DNA of 64,000 bases from Pseudomonas muyukensis (GTDB taxonomy: Bacteria > Pseudomonadota > Gammaproteobacteria > Pseudomonadales > Pseudomonadaceae). The notes below the pieces were generated by a model that did no database searches, had not been told where the DNA came from, and worked only from the letters and a program-made list of their open reading frames with translations. Within the stretch, counting starts at the first letter, position 1, and every line of letters starts with the position of its first letter. Position numbers and translations under genes: made by a program. Positions 20,706 to 32,971 of the stretch are shown piece by piece. Location: contig NZ_CP077073.1 in NCBI RefSeq assembly GCF_019139535.1, positions 5,112,501-5,176,500 on the forward strand. The letters are read 5' to 3'.

Positions 20706-22028
20706 TCAGTTCCCCTTCTCGTTGAGGATGCGGTATTCGGCGCTGCGCGCGTGGGCGGTCAGCGATTCGCCACGAGCCAGCACCGAAGCGGTGTGGCCCA
20801 GCTCGGAGGCGCCCTGCTCGGAGCAGAAGATGATCGACGAACGCTTCTGGAAGTCATACACGCCCAGCGGCGACGAGAACCGCGCAGTACCCGAGGTCGG
20901 CAACACGTGGTTGGGGCCGGCGCAGTAGTCGCCCAGCGCCTCGCTGGTGTGGCGGCCCATGAAGATCGCGCCGGCGTGGCGAATCTGCGCCAGCCAGGCC
21001 TGTGGATCGGCCACCGACAGCTCCAGGTGCTCAGGCGCGATGCGGTTGGCCACCTCGATGGCCTGCTGCATGTCACGCACCTGGATCAGCGCGCCACGGC
21101 CATTGATCGACTTCTCGATGATCTCGGCACGCTCCATGCTCGGCAGCAACTTGTCGATGCTGGCGGCGACACGGTCGAGGAACGCGGCGTCCGGGCTGAC
21201 CAGGATCGCCTGGGCATCCTCGTCGTGCTCGGCCTGGGAGAACAGGTCCATGGCGATCCAGTCCGGATCGGTCTGGCCGTCGCAGACCACGAGGATTTCC
21301 GACGGGCCGGCGATCATGTCGATGCCGACCTGGCCAAACACATGGCGCTTGGCGGTAGCCACGTAGATATTGCCCGGGCCGACGATCTTGTCCACCTGCG
21401 GCACGCTCTCGGTGCCGTAGGCCAAGGCGGCGACGGCCTGGGCCCCGCCCACGGTGAAGACCCGGTCGACACCGGCGATGCAGGCGGCCGCCAGCACCAG
21501 CTCGTTGACCTCGCCACGCGGGGTCGGCACCACCATCACCACCTCGCCGACACCAGCGACCTTGGCCGGAATGGCGTTCATCAGCACCGACGACGGGTAC
21601 GACGCCTTGCCGCCCGGCACATACAGCCCGGCGCGGTCCAGTGGGGTGACCTTCTGCCCGAGCACGGTGCCGTCGGCCTCGGTGTACTGCCAGGAGTCCT
21701 GCTTCTGCCGCTCATGGTAGATACGCACGCGGTTGGCGGCTTTCTCCAGGGCTTCGCGCTGGGTCGGGGTGATGCGGGTCAGGGCCAGTTCCAGGCGCTC
21801 GCGATCGAGGATCAGGTCGTCGATCGACTGGGCCTCAACGCCATCGAAACGCTGGGTGAACTCCACCAGCGCCGCGTCGCCGCGCTCGCGCACGGCCTTG
21901 ATGATGTCGAGCACGCGCTGGTTGACCGCGTCATCGGACACACTTTCCCAGCTCAGCAGATGATCCAGATGTCGGGCGAAATCCTGGTCAGCGGCGTTGA
22001 GACGGGCAATTGCAGTGGACACGGTCAT
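20706..22028 (-). CDS. hisD: Histidinol dehydrogenase
   Basis: Zinc-dependent, NAD-linked enzyme performing the last two oxidations of histidine synthesis, histidinol to histidine. The 440-residue product carries [20 protein letters not shown] (residues about 140-160), a [16 protein letters not shown] stretch and [15 protein letters not shown]. The catalytic and metal residues lie in [15 protein letters not shown] and [13 protein letters not shown], where the HDE and EH groups are seen. It follows hisG by about 126 bases and runs into hisC. Full length and intact. Confidence 0.96.
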   Translation of the reverse strand: MTVSTAIARLNAADQDFARHLDHLLSWESVSDDAVNQRVLDIIKAVRERGDAALVEFTQRFDGVEAQSIDDLILDRERLELALTRITPTQREALEKAANRVRIYHERQKQDSWQYTEADGTVLGQKVTPLDRAGLYVPGGKASYPSSVLMNAIPAKVAGVGEVVMVVPTPRGEVNELVLAAACIAGVDRVFTVGGAQAVAALAYGTESVPQVDKIVGPGNIYVATAKRHVFGQVGIDMIAGPSEILVVCDGQTDPDWIAMDLFSQAEHDEDAQAILVSPDAAFLDRVAASIDKLLPSMERAEIIEKSINGRGALIQVRDMQQAIEVANRIAPEHLELSVADPQAWLAQIRHAGAIFMGRHTSEALGDYCAGPNHVLPTSGTARFSSPLGVYDFQKRSSIIFCSEQGASELGHTASVLARGESLTAHARSAEYRILNEKGN

Positions 22029-22154
22029 GGCGAGGGCCTCGTTGTTAGCGGATGTTCAGGCGCCCTAAAGCTACCACTCCATCCGCGCGGGCACCTGAGA
22101 AAGAAGGCTATGACGCGGATAGACGGGCGCGACAGCAAAGGTCGCGCGCAGTAG

Positions 22155-22790
22155 TCAGCCGCGGTGTCGCGATTCGACAGCGTTGCGCAGGGTGTCGATC
22201 AGGCTCTGGATACGGGCGTGCTGCATCTTCATGGAGGCCTTGTTGACCACCAGGCGCGAGCTGATCGTGGCGATCAGTTCCTGTGGCTCCAGGCCATTGG
22301 CGCGCAGGGTGTTGCCGGTGTCGACCACGTCGATGATCTTGTCGGCGAGGTTGATCAACGGGGCCAGCTCCATGGAGCCGTACAACTTGATGATGTCGAC
22401 CTGGCGGCCCTGCTCGGCGTAGTAGCGCTTGGCTACGTTGACGAACTTGGTGGCCACGCGCAGGCGGCCCTTGGGTTCAGGGGCACCGGTGACGCCGGCG
22501 GTCATCAGCTTGCATTGGGCGATCTGCAGGTCCAGGGGCTCGTACAGGCCCTGGCCGCCGTATTCCATCAGCACGTCCTTGCCGGCCACCCCGAGGTCGG
22601 CGGCACCATGCTCGACATAGGTCGGCACGTCGGTGGCACGCACGATGAGCAGGCGTACGTCATCCTGCGTGGTGGGGATGATCAGCTTGCGGCTCTTGTC
22701 CGGATTCTCGGTCGGGACGATACCGGCTTCGGCCAGCAACGGCAGGGTATCGTCGAGAATGCGGCCCTTGGATAGCGCGATGGTCAACAT
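22155..22790 (-). CDS. hisG: ATP phosphoribosyltransferase, short form
   Basis: First enzyme of histidine synthesis, joining ATP and PRPP. The product is 211 residues, the short HisG type that lacks the C-terminal regulatory domain and depends on a HisZ subunit. No hisZ is in this window, so it must be elsewhere. The conserved [12 protein letters not shown] and the PRPP-binding stretch [16 protein letters not shown] are present. The ATG at 22790 is used because the sequence from [19 protein letters not shown] matches the family; the open frame continues upstream without homology. It lies downstream of murA, a typical Pseudomonas arrangement. Confidence 0.95.
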   Translation of the reverse strand: MLTIALSKGRILDDTLPLLAEAGIVPTENPDKSRKLIIPTTQDDVRLLIVRATDVPTYVEHGAADLGVAGKDVLMEYGGQGLYEPLDLQIAQCKLMTAGVTGAPEPKGRLRVATKFVNVAKRYYAEQGRQVDIIKLYGSMELAPLINLADKIIDVVDTGNTLRANGLEPQELIATISSRLVVNKASMKMQHARIQSLIDTLRNAVESRHRG

Positions 22791-22875
22791 GGGAACGTCG
22801 GTCCTTAAGCAGCTATAGCCAGCCGGGCACAGCCCGGCTGTATAAAATTCGGGGCGCTTCCCTGCGCCGTACAGA

Positions 22876-24404
<1,529 letters not shown>

Positions 24405-24450
24405 GCTCAACCTCGATCGGCGCCCAACGCGCGCGGGTCGGCCATCATAC

Positions 24451-24503
24451 AAAAAAGCCCCTCGCCTGCGAAGCCCATGCGCGGGCTCGCTGACCGAGGG
24501 GCC
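24451..24503 (-). terminator. Intrinsic terminator after the mla operon
   Basis: On the minus strand, arms ggcccctcg and cgaggggc enclose a long secondary stem-loop and are followed by six Ts. It separates mlaB from ibaG, implying that ibaG-murA-his has its own promoter or depends on read-through. Confidence 0.82.
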
Positions 24504-24522
24504 TCCACCTGGCGCCAGGCCA

Positions 24523-24825
24523 TCAGCCTGCCAGTACTTCGTCGAGGTCGTAGACCTCGGCGATTTCCCGCATGTCGCTGGGCATGCCGCGCAGTTCCCA
24601 GGCCTTGCCGGCGGCCTGGGCGTCACGCATGAACGCCAGCAGCAGCGACAGGCCGACACTGCTGGACTTGACCACCGCCGTGCAATCGAGCACCAGGTGC
24701 GCCTCGCGGCTGGCGGCGATCAGTGCCTTGCCCTGCTTGCGCAGGGCCGGGCCGCTGCGGTAGTCCAGCACGCCGGCCAGGGCCAGGACCCCCGGCTCGG
24801 CCATGCTCACGGCGGCGTCGCTCAT
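24523..24825 (-). CDS. mlaB: STAS-domain protein MlaB of the lipid-asymmetry ABC transporter
   Basis: A 100-residue cytoplasmic STAS protein that binds the MlaF ATPase and stabilises the MlaFEDB complex. The single domain shows GVLALAGVLDYRSGPALRKQ near the start and the central LVLDCTAVVKSSSVGLSLLLAF, the usual STAS phospho-site loop with serines. It overlaps mlaC by four bases (ATGA), so translation is coupled. In P. putida this position is also known as ttg2E, from toluene tolerance. Confidence 0.9.
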   Translation of the reverse strand: MSDAAVSMAEPGVLALAGVLDYRSGPALRKQGKALIAASREAHLVLDCTAVVKSSSVGLSLLLAFMRDAQAAGKAWELRGMPSDMREIAEVYDLDEVLAG

Positions 24826-25475
24826 TTGACTTCCTTATCCGGCGAACTGTCGGCGGTTTGCTTGGCCTTGGCCACTTCGCCGGCCCAGCCGTCGATGGTC
24901 TTGTCCAGGTTGTTGCCGTTGCGCTGCATGGCGTCCTGGAACTGGTCGCGGAACAGCTTGCCGATGTTGATGCCGTTGACGATGACGTTGCGCACTTTCC
25001 ACTGGCCATCGAGCTTCTGCATGGTGTACTGCACCGGGTAGACCGCGCCGTTGTTACCGGTGATCTTCATGCCGACGCTGGTGCGATCGCCGTCTTCGGC
25101 ACGCGCCGGGTCGACGGTGATGCCCTGGTTGTCGTATTCCAGCAGGGCGTTGCCGTAGAACTGCATCAGGCTGCGCTTGAAGTTCTCCTGGAAGCGCTGC
25201 ATCTGCTCAGGCGTGGCCTTGCGCGAATACTTGACGGTCATGATGCTCTTGGAGATGCCATCGGCATCGACCACCGGCCCAAGGTTGCTGTTCAGGGCGC
25301 TGTAGAACGCCTCCGGGTTGGCCTTGTACTGCGCCTTGTTGGCTTTCAGGTCGCTGAGCAACTGGCTGGTGGTGCCCTGGATCACATCACGGGCGGATTG
25401 CCCCGGCGCCGCCAGGGCCAGCAGGGGGAAGGCCGCCAGCAGGACCAGCAGGCCACGTCGCAGGATCGAAATCAT
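24822..25475 (-). CDS. mlaC: Periplasmic phospholipid-binding protein MlaC
   Basis: A soluble periplasmic carrier that moves phospholipids between the MlaA outer-membrane complex and the inner-membrane MlaFEDB. The 217-residue product has a signal peptide, ISILRRGLLVLLAAFPLLAL with cleavage after ALA near residue 23. The MlaC/Ttg2D domain follows (YSRKATPEQMQRFQENFKRS and WKVRNVIVNGINIGKLFRDQF). The last part (about 190-217) is low complexity and charged. It sits in mlaFEDCB order between mlaD and mlaB. Confidence 0.94.
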   Translation of the reverse strand: MISILRRGLLVLLAAFPLLALAAPGQSARDVIQGTTSQLLSDLKANKAQYKANPEAFYSALNSNLGPVVDADGISKSIMTVKYSRKATPEQMQRFQENFKRSLMQFYGNALLEYDNQGITVDPARAEDGDRTSVGMKITGNNGAVYPVQYTMQKLDGQWKVRNVIVNGINIGKLFRDQFQDAMQRNGNNLDKTIDGWAGEVAKAKQTADSSPDKEVK

Positions 25476-25484
25476 GGAAACTCC

Positions 25485-25970
25485 TTAGTTAGCCGGTTGA
25501 GCTTCTTTGGGTTCCTTGCCCACCGAGTTGAGCAGGAACTTGCCGATCAGATCTTCCAGCACCAGCGCCGACTGGGTGTCGTGGATGGTGCTGCCATCCT
25601 TGAGCAACGCGTCTTCGCCGCCCACGCTGATGCCGATGTACTTCTCGCCCAGCAGGCCGGCAGTCAGGATCGAGGCAGTGGAGTCGGTCGGCAGGTTGTC
25701 GACGTTCTTGTCCAACTGCAGCGTTACCCGACCGGTATACGAGTCGCGGTCCAGATCGATGGCCGTGACCTTGCCGATGGTCACACCGGCCATGGTCACT
25801 TTAGCTCTGACCGTCAAACCGGCGATATTGTCGAAGTAGGCGTAAACTTTGTACGTGTCGCTGCTCGGGCTGGCCGACAGCCCGCTGACACGCAGGGCCA
25901 GCAGCAGCAGCGCCAGGATCCCGGCCAGGAGGAACAGGCCGACACCGATTTCCAGGGTGCGGTTTTGCAT
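25485..25970 (-). CDS. mlaD: Lipid-asymmetry transporter substrate-binding protein MlaD (MCE domain)
   Basis: A 161-residue inner-membrane anchored protein whose hexameric MCE ring channels phospholipids. It has one N-terminal span (EIGVGLFLLAGILALLLLAL, about residues 6-25), then an MCE domain containing VYAYFDNIAGLTVRAKVTMA and VGKVTAIDLD-like strands (GVTIGKVTAIDLDRDSYTGR). The ATG overlaps the mlaE stop codon (TGATG), so the two are translationally coupled. Length is usual for the family. Confidence 0.94.
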   Translation of the reverse strand: MQNRTLEIGVGLFLLAGILALLLLALRVSGLSASPSSDTYKVYAYFDNIAGLTVRAKVTMAGVTIGKVTAIDLDRDSYTGRVTLQLDKNVDNLPTDSTASILTAGLLGEKYIGISVGGEDALLKDGSTIHDTQSALVLEDLIGKFLLNSVGKEPKEAQPAN

Positions 25971-26767
25971 CAGAAATCTCCAAACATCAAGGCGGTCAGA
26001 ATAAAGTCCAGACCCAGGACTGCCAGCGAGGCATAGACCACGGTCTTGGTAGTGGCACGGCTGATCCCTTCTGAGGTGGGCTCGCAGTCATACCCCTGGA
26101 ATACGGCGATCCAGGTCACGACGAAGGCGAACACCAGGCTCTTGATCAAGCCATTGATCACGTCGTCGGCGAAAGAAACGCTGTTCTGCATATTGGCCCA
26201 GAACGAGCCTTCGTAGACGCCCAGCCAGTCCACGGCAACCCACGAGCCGCCCCAGATACCGACCACGCTGAAGATCAGCGCCAGCAACGGCAGCGAGATG
26301 AAGCCGGCCCACAGGCGCGGGGCAACGATGTACTTGAGCGGGTCGACGCCGATCATCTCGAGGCTGGACAGCTGCTCGGTGGATTTCATGTTGCCGATTT
26401 CGGCGGTCAACGCCGAGCCCGCGCGCCCGGCGAACAGCAAGGCGGTGACCACCGGCCCGAGCTCGCGCAGCAGGGTCAGGGCGACCATCTGCCCCACCGC
26501 CTGCTCCGAGCCATACTTGGTGAGGATGCTGTAGCCCTGCAGCGCCAGCACCATGCCGATGAACACACCGGACACGACGATGATCGCCAGCGACAGCACG
26601 CCGACCGAATACAGCTGCTTGACCAGCAGCTGGAAGCTGCCGCCGATGCCGCCACGGCCGATCAGCGCATGCCCGAGGAACAGGCACGAGCGCCCCAGCA
26701 CGGCCAGCACGTCGATGGCCGAGCGGCCAAACAGGCGGATACGTTCGAGTAAGGATTTTCTGCGCAT
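25970..26767 (-). CDS. mlaE: Lipid-asymmetry ABC transporter permease MlaE
   Basis: Inner-membrane permease of MlaFEDB. The 265-residue product has about five spans and the MlaE signature: [34 protein letters not shown] and [20 protein letters not shown], with a closing [20 protein letters not shown]. The ATG at 26767 overlaps the mlaF stop (TGATG) and is chosen over the TTG one codon earlier. It is the second gene of the mlaFEDCB operon (ttg2ABCDE in P. putida). Confidence 0.94.
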   Translation of the reverse strand: MRRKSLLERIRLFGRSAIDVLAVLGRSCLFLGHALIGRGGIGGSFQLLVKQLYSVGVLSLAIIVVSGVFIGMVLALQGYSILTKYGSEQAVGQMVALTLLRELGPVVTALLFAGRAGSALTAEIGNMKSTEQLSSLEMIGVDPLKYIVAPRLWAGFISLPLLALIFSVVGIWGGSWVAVDWLGVYEGSFWANMQNSVSFADDVINGLIKSLVFAFVVTWIAVFQGYDCEPTSEGISRATTKTVVYASLAVLGLDFILTALMFGDF

Positions 26768-27576
26768 CAACGCGTCCCCAGCAGATCGGCGCGGTAGTCA
26801 GGCGCAGGGAAATGGAAAGGTACCGGACCGTCCGGGTCACCCTTCATGAACTGGCGGATGCGCGGGTTGTCCGAGCCCATCAGCTCGGCCGGCGTGCCCT
26901 GCCCCAGTACCTGGCCGTCGCCCACCACATAGATGTAGTCGGCGATGCTGGCGGTTTCCGCCAGGTCGTGGGAAACCACGATGCTGGTGATGCCCAGGGC
27001 GTCGTTGAGCAGCCGGATCAGGCGCACCAGCACCCCCATGGCGATCGGGTCCTGGCCGACGAACGGTTCGTCGTACATGAGGATCTGTGGGTCCAGGGCG
27101 ATCGCCCGGGCCAGCGCCACGCGGCGTTTCATGCCGCCGGACAGTTCGTCGGGCATCAGGTCGATGGCGCCGCGCAGGCCCACGGCCTGCAGCTTCATGA
27201 GCACGATGTCGCGGATCATCTCGTCCGACAGCTGCGTATGCACGCGCAGCGGGAAGGCGACGTTCTCGAAGACATCGAGGTCGGTGAACAGCGCGCCGCT
27301 CTGGAACAGCACGCCCATCTGCTTGCGCGCATCGAACAGATCGCCCCGCGACAGCGCGGGCAGGTTCTGGCCATTGACCCAGACTTCGCCGCTGGCCGGG
27401 CGCAGCTGCGCGCCCATCAGGCGCAGCAGGGTGGTCTTGCCGCAGCCCGAAGGCCCCATGATGCCAGTGACCTTGCCGCGCGGAATACGAATGTCCACGT
27501 TGCTGAAAATGCTGCGCGAACCGCGCTTGAAGGTGACGCCCTTCAACTCGACCGCACAGGCGCTATCCACACTCAT
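26767..27576 (-). CDS. mlaF: Lipid-asymmetry ABC transporter ATPase MlaF
   Basis: Cytoplasmic ATPase energising the Mla system. The 269-residue protein has Walker [10 protein letters not shown] (about residues 42-50), Q-loop [23 protein letters not shown] signature [15 protein letters not shown] and Walker [13 protein letters not shown], followed by the H-loop VSHDL. First gene of the operon, divergent from kdsD across 244 bases. The system maintains outer-membrane lipid asymmetry and is associated with solvent tolerance in P. putida. Confidence 0.95.
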   Translation of the reverse strand: MSVDSACAVELKGVTFKRGSRSIFSNVDIRIPRGKVTGIMGPSGCGKTTLLRLMGAQLRPASGEVWVNGQNLPALSRGDLFDARKQMGVLFQSGALFTDLDVFENVAFPLRVHTQLSDEMIRDIVLMKLQAVGLRGAIDLMPDELSGGMKRRVALARAIALDPQILMYDEPFVGQDPIAMGVLVRLIRLLNDALGITSIVVSHDLAETASIADYIYVVGDGQVLGQGTPAELMGSDNPRIRQFMKGDPDGPVPFHFPAPDYRADLLGTR

Positions 27577-27782
27577 CTAGACTCCTTGCTAGTGCAGCCT
27601 CGCCTAGTTGACGCCGGCCTTCATCATGAAGGCACACGCGCCCGTGGCAGGCCGAATAGCGGCGAACTATAGCACCGCTGATAGGCCCGCCCCAAGGCCA
27701 TCGCCTGACTCGTTCAGGGCACAGACAGGGTTGTGCGACAGGCATATGACATTCGATGGATGAGCGTTTCACACATTGCAGC

Positions 27783-27788
27783 TATAAT
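27783..27788 (+). promoter_or_regulatory. Possible -10 element for the kdsD-ptsO operon
   Basis: A consensus TATAAT lies 33 bases before the kdsD start codon, in the mlaF-kdsD divergent gap (27577-27820), which contains no gene. No good -35 hexamer is seen at the expected distance, so this is a candidate only. Confidence 0.35.
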
Positions 27789-27820
27789 CGCCGCCTTTTC
27801 ATCAGGCATTGCGTTTCGAC

Positions 27821-28795
27821 ATGACCCAATCCAGCGAGCTGATCCAATCCGCCCAGCGCACCCTGCGCCTCGAACTCGAGGCCGTGGAGGCCCTGCTGGC
27901 CCGTATCGACGGCGACTTCGTCAAGGCTTGCGAACTGATCCTGGCCAGCAAGGGCCGGGTCGTGGTGGTTGGCATGGGCAAGTCGGGGCACATCGGCAAC
28001 AAGATCGCCGCCACCCTGGCCAGCACCGGCACCCCGGCATTCTTCGTGCACCCGGCCGAGGCCAGCCATGGCGACATGGGCATGATCACCCGCGACGATG
28101 TCATTCTTGCCCTGTCCAATTCCGGCAGCACCGCCGAAATCGTCACCCTGCTGCCGCTGATCAAGCGCCTCGGCATCCAGATGATCAGCCTGACCGGCAA
28201 TCCCGATTCGCCCCTGGCCCAGGCCGCCGAGGTCAACCTCGACGCCAGCGTCGCCCAGGAAGCCTGCCCGCTCAACCTGGCGCCCACCTCCTCGACCACC
28301 GCGGCGCTGGCACTGGGCGACGCCCTGGCCATCGCCCTGCTCGAGGCCCGCGGCTTCACCGCCGAGGACTTTGCCTTCTCGCACCCCGGGGGGGCCCTGG
28401 GCCGTCGCCTGTTGCTGAAGGTCGAAAACGTCATGCACGCCGGCGACGAACTGCCGGTGGTCAAGACCGGCACCCTGCTCAAGGACGCGCTGCTTGAAAT
28501 GTCTCGCAAAGGTTTAGGCATGACCGTGGTCCTGGGCAATGACGGCAAGCTGGCCGGGGTGTTCACCGACGGCGACCTGCGCCGCAGCCTGGACCGCAAC
28601 ATCGACGTGCACAAGACCCTGATCGACGAGGTCATGACCGTGCACGGCAAGACCGCCCGCGCCGAGATGCTCGCCGCCGAGGCGCTGAAAATCATGGAAG
28701 ACCACAAGATCAGCGCACTGGTGGTGGTCGATCAGGCGGACCGCCCGACCGGCGCCCTGAACATGCACGACCTGTTGCGCGCCGGAGTGATGTAA
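27821..28795 (+). CDS. kdsD: D-arabinose 5-phosphate isomerase
   Basis: Converts ribulose 5-phosphate to arabinose 5-phosphate, the precursor of KDO for LPS inner core. The 324-residue product has an N-terminal SIS sugar-isomerase domain (VVVVGMGKSGHIGNKIAATL, residues about 50-69, and ALSNSGSTAEIV). Two CBS domains follow (about 205-324, including KGLGMTVVLGNDGKLAGVFT). The ATG at 27821 is used rather than a TTG four codons upstream. The kdsC start codon follows the stop immediately (TAAATG), so the two are tightly coupled. Confidence 0.95.
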   Translation: MTQSSELIQSAQRTLRLELEAVEALLARIDGDFVKACELILASKGRVVVVGMGKSGHIGNKIAATLASTGTPAFFVHPAEASHGDMGMITRDDVILALSNSGSTAEIVTLLPLIKRLGIQMISLTGNPDSPLAQAAEVNLDASVAQEACPLNLAPTSSTTAALALGDALAIALLEARGFTAEDFAFSHPGGALGRRLLLKVENVMHAGDELPVVKTGTLLKDALLEMSRKGLGMTVVLGNDGKLAGVFTDGDLRRSLDRNIDVHKTLIDEVMTVHGKTARAEMLAAEALKIMEDHKISALVVVDQADRPTGALNMHDLLRAGVM

Positions 28796-29320
28796 ATGAA
28801 CCAGGACCTGATGCAACGTGCCAAGGCCATCAAGCTGGCGGTGTTCGACGTCGACGGCGTGCTCACCGACGGGCGCCTGTACTTCCTCGAGGACGGCAGC
28901 GAGTTCAAGACCTTCAACACCCTCGACGGCCATGGCATCAAGATGCTCATGGCCGCGGGCGTGACCACGGCCATCATCAGCGGGCGCAAGACCCCGGTGG
29001 TCGAGCGACGGGCGAAGAACCTCGGCATCCCCCACCTGTTCCAGGGCCGCGAGGACAAACTGGTGGTGCTCGACGGCCTGCTCGCCGAACTCAATCTAAG
29101 CTATGAGCAGGTCGCCTACCTGGGCGACGACCTGCCCGACCTGCCGGTGATCCGCCGGGTGGGCCTGGGCATGGCCGTGCACAACGCCGCACCGTTCGTG
29201 CGCCAGCACGCCCACGGTGTCACGCAGGCCCGCGGCGGCGAAGGCGCCGCCCGCGAGTTCTGCGAACTGATCATGCAGGCCCAGGGTACCCTGGACGCTG
29301 CCAACGCCAACTACCTGTAA
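28796..29320 (+). CDS. kdsC: 3-deoxy-D-manno-octulosonate 8-phosphate phosphatase
   Basis: A HAD-superfamily phosphatase removing the phosphate from KDO 8-phosphate. The 174-residue C0-type HAD enzyme has the nucleophile motif VFDVDGVLTDG (residues about 17-27), TTAIISGRKTPVV with the motif II serine, and the motif IV AYLGDDLPDLPVI. It starts immediately after kdsD and ends eight bases before lptC, so the KDO and LPS-transport genes form one operon. Confidence 0.95.
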   Translation: MNQDLMQRAKAIKLAVFDVDGVLTDGRLYFLEDGSEFKTFNTLDGHGIKMLMAAGVTTAIISGRKTPVVERRAKNLGIPHLFQGREDKLVVLDGLLAELNLSYEQVAYLGDDLPDLPVIRRVGLGMAVHNAAPFVRQHAHGVTQARGGEGAAREFCELIMQAQGTLDAANANYL

Positions 29321-29328
29321 GGCCACCC

Positions 29329-29901
29329 ATGTTCAGCAAGAAAGTTCGCAATTTTGCGCTGCTTGGCGTGATCGCCGCCGTTCTGGCGGCGGTCGGCTAC
29401 TGGAACATCAGCCCCGAGAGCTTCCTCGAGCAGCCCGCGGCCCAGGTCGACGAAAGCGCCATCGACTACTACGCCATCAACGCCCACAGCGTGCAGTTCC
29501 TGCCCGACGGCAAGCTGCAGTACGAAATGACCGCCGCCAAGGTCGAGCATCTCAAGGCCAGCGAAGTCACCCTGGTGACCACGCCCGACCTGCACATGTA
29601 CCGTGGCACCGAGTACCCATGGCACGTGCAGAGCAAGCGCGCCGAGGTCAACCCGGATGGCAGCGAGGTGGAACTGATCGATGACGTGCGCGTGGCGCGC
29701 ACCGACGAGAAGCAACGCGAAACCATCATCACCAGCACACGCATGACTGTGTTCCCGCAGAAGCAATATGCGCAGACCGAGCAAGCCGTTAGAATCGACG
29801 GCGCCGGTGGCACGACTACGGGCAAAGGAATGAAAGCGTATTTGAAAGAAGGCAGGATGGACCTGCTCTCTAACGTAAGAGGACAGTATGAGGCTCGTTA
29901 A
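29329..29901 (+). CDS. lptC: LPS export protein LptC
   Basis: A bitopic inner-membrane protein passing LPS from LptB2FG to LptA. The 190-residue product has a single N-terminal span (NFALLGVIAAVLAAVGYW, residues about 5-22) and then a periplasmic beta-jellyroll of the OstA/LptC fold. The span is followed by IDYYAINAHSVQFLPDGKLQ, and the fold includes a MTVFPQKQYAQTEQAV strand region. It overlaps lptA by 14 bases. Partners lptA and lptB follow, and lptF/lptG are at 4-6 kb. Confidence 0.93.
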   Translation: MFSKKVRNFALLGVIAAVLAAVGYWNISPESFLEQPAAQVDESAIDYYAINAHSVQFLPDGKLQYEMTAAKVEHLKASEVTLVTTPDLHMYRGTEYPWHVQSKRAEVNPDGSEVELIDDVRVARTDEKQRETIITSTRMTVFPQKQYAQTEQAVRIDGAGGTTTGKGMKAYLKEGRMDLLSNVRGQYEAR

Positions 29902-30412
29902 AACCATCCCCCTTCTGCTCAGCCTGGGCGTAGCACTGGGAAGCGCGAGCGCCTTCGCCCTGCCGAACGACCGTGACCAGCCGATCCGCATCCAGGCGGA
30001 CAACGCCCACCTGGACGACAAGCAAGGCGTGGCCACCTACACCGGCGACGTGATCATCACCCAAGGTTCGATGATGATCAAAGGCAACACCGTGACCATG
30101 ACCCGCGCCGCCAACGGCGACATCGACGTGGTCACCTCGGTGGGCAACCTGGCCTACTTCGAGCAGCAGCAAAGCGCCGCCAAGGCGGACAAGATGAAAG
30201 GCTGGGCGGTGACCATCCAGTACCAGGCGCAAAAGGACACGGTAATCCTGACCGACCGCGCCAAGGTCGAGAACGAAGGCAACACCACCGAAGGCGAGAA
30301 GATCGTCTACAACACCAAGTCCCAGGTGGCGACCGCCGGCCGTGGTGGCAACGTGACTGCACCGCGTCAGCGTATCGACATGGTCATTCAACCGAAGAAA
30401 AAGGCCGAGTAA
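29888..30412 (+). CDS. lptA: LPS transport periplasmic protein LptA
   Basis: Polymerises into the periplasmic bridge that carries LPS to LptDE. The 174-residue precursor has a signal peptide (VKTIPLLLSLGVALGSASAF, cleavage after AFA near residue 24), then the OstA-like jellyroll beginning DRDQPIRIQADNAHLDDKQG. The start ATG lies inside the end of lptC and is preceded by AAGAGG. It ends directly at the lptB start (TAAATG), so expression is coupled. Confidence 0.94.
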   Translation: MRLVKTIPLLLSLGVALGSASAFALPNDRDQPIRIQADNAHLDDKQGVATYTGDVIITQGSMMIKGNTVTMTRAANGDIDVVTSVGNLAYFEQQQSAAKADKMKGWAVTIQYQAQKDTVILTDRAKVENEGNTTEGEKIVYNTKSQVATAGRGGNVTAPRQRIDMVIQPKKKAE

Positions 30413-31138
<726 letters not shown>

Positions 31139-31200
31139 CCCGTTCTGCCCGCAGCACTGGCGCACAGGCCTGATCGCGGCTTAAGTTGTTACAGTGCTGC

Positions 31201-31288
31201 AGTGCCCGGTCTCGAAAACGGGCTGTGTGCTATTGGCGGCGCGCTGCCAGCGCTGCCAAAAGAGAACGTATTTCCGAGACCGAGCACT
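31201..31288. repeat. Nested inverted repeat between lptB and rpoN
   Basis: Outer arms agtgcccggtctcg and cgagaccgagcact (13 of 14 positions pair) enclose an inner stem ttggcggcgc/gcgctgccaa with one wobble. No T-run follows, so it is not an ordinary terminator. It could be a structured leader for rpoN, a repeat remnant or a transcript-end stabiliser. Confidence 0.6.
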
Positions 31289-31399
31289 AGGCAAACGCTG
31301 CAATTTCAGGCATATAACTTGCTTAAAATCGGCGCCCAAGCGCCCTACGTGTAGTGGATGGCGCATGCGCGCCGGCGAACAAGGTATTAAGCCCCTGCC

Positions 31400-32893
31400 A
31401 TGAAACCATCGCTCGTCCTAAAAATGGGCCAGCAACTGACGATGACCCCGCAGTTGCAACAGGCCATCCGTCTGCTCCAGCTCTCCACCCTGGACCTCCA
31501 GCAGGAAATCCAGGAAGCGCTGGAATCCAACCCGATGCTCGAACGTCAGGAAGACGGCGACGATTTCGACAACAGCGACCCAATGGCGGACAACGCCGAA
31601 AGCAAGCCGGCCGCCGAAGTCCAGGACAACAGCTTCCAGGAGCCGACCACCAGCGCCGAAACCCTGGAAGACGGCGAGTGGGCCGAGCGCATTCCCAACG
31701 AACTGCCCGTCGACACCGCCTGGGAAGACATCTACCAGACCAGCGCCAGCAGCCTGCCCAGCAACGATGACGACGAGTGGGACTTCACCACCCGCACCTC
31801 GGTGGGCGAGAGCCTGCAGAGCCACCTGCTCTGGCAGCTCAACCTGGCGCCGATGTCCGACACCGACCGCCTGATCGCGGTGACCCTGATCGACAGCATC
31901 AACGAACAGGGCTACCTGGAAGACACCCTCGAGGAAATCTGCGCAGGTTTCGACCCCGAGCTCGACATCGAGCTGGATGAGGTCGAAGCGGTGCTGCACC
32001 GCATCCAGCAATTCGAACCTGCCGGCATCGGCGCCCGCTCGCTGGGTGAATGCCTGTTGCTGCAACTGCGCCAACTGCCGGCCTCGACGCCGTGGATGAG
32101 CGAGGCGCAGCGCCTGGTCAGCGATTTCATCGACCTGCTCGGCAGCCGCGACTACAGCCAGTTGATGCGGCGCATGAAGCTCAAGGAAGACGAGCTGCGC
32201 CAGGTCATCGAGCTGGTACAGACCCTGAACCCGCGCCCGGGCTCGCAGATCGAGTCCAGCGAGCCGGAGTACGTGGTGCCGGACGTGATCGTGCGCAAGG
32301 ACAGCGAGCGCTGGCTGGTCGAGCTCAACCAGGAAGCGGTGCCGCGCCTGCGCGTCAACCCGCAATACGCCGGGTTCGTCCGCCGCGCCGACACCAGCGC
32401 CGACAACACCTTCATGCGCAACCAGTTGCAGGAAGCGCGCTGGTTCATCAAGAGCCTGCAAAGCCGCAACGAGACGCTGATGAAGGTGGCCACGCAGATC
32501 GTCGAGCACCAGCGCGGTTTCCTCGACCACGGCGACGAGGCCATGAAGCCGCTGGTGCTGCACGACATCGCCGAGGCGGTAGGCATGCACGAGTCGACCA
32601 TCTCGCGGGTGACCACGCAGAAATACATGCACACGCCACGCGGCATCTACGAACTGAAATACTTTTTCTCGAGCCACGTCAGCACCGCCGAAGGCGGCGA
32701 ATGCTCGTCCACGGCGATCCGCGCGATCATCAAGAAACTGGTGGCGGCGGAAAATCAGAAAAAGCCATTGAGTGACAGCAAGATCGCTGGTTTACTGGAG
32801 GCACAAGGCATCCAGGTAGCCCGTCGCACCGTCGCCAAGTACCGCGAGTCGCTGGGGATCGCCCCTTCGAGCGAGCGCAAGCGACTGATGTAG
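31400..32893 (+). CDS. rpoN: RNA polymerase sigma-54 factor
   Basis: Alternative sigma factor for nitrogen, flagellar and carbon genes that need enhancer-binding activators. The 497-residue protein has the glutamine/leucine-rich region I ([20 protein letters not shown]), an acidic region II (about 50-115, rich in D/E), the core-binding domain, and the helix-turn-helix ([20 protein letters not shown]). The C-terminal RpoN box, [10 protein letters not shown], binds the -24 element. Downstream genes hpf, ptsN, rapZ and ptsO are the conserved rpoN cluster. Confidence 0.97.
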   Translation: MKPSLVLKMGQQLTMTPQLQQAIRLLQLSTLDLQQEIQEALESNPMLERQEDGDDFDNSDPMADNAESKPAAEVQDNSFQEPTTSAETLEDGEWAERIPNELPVDTAWEDIYQTSASSLPSNDDDEWDFTTRTSVGESLQSHLLWQLNLAPMSDTDRLIAVTLIDSINEQGYLEDTLEEICAGFDPELDIELDEVEAVLHRIQQFEPAGIGARSLGECLLLQLRQLPASTPWMSEAQRLVSDFIDLLGSRDYSQLMRRMKLKEDELRQVIELVQTLNPRPGSQIESSEPEYVVPDVIVRKDSERWLVELNQEAVPRLRVNPQYAGFVRRADTSADNTFMRNQLQEARWFIKSLQSRNETLMKVATQIVEHQRGFLDHGDEAMKPLVLHDIAEAVGMHESTISRVTTQKYMHTPRGIYELKYFFSSHVSTAEGGECSSTAIRAIIKKLVAAENQKKPLSDSKIAGLLEAQGIQVARRTVAKYRESLGIAPSSERKRLM

Positions 32894-32971
32894 CCCCGGG
32901 ATGTGCCACAGCGTTTCAGCGGCAGGTGCAAGACCTGCCTCTTTATGCACGGGCAACAAAGGAGAAGCTGT

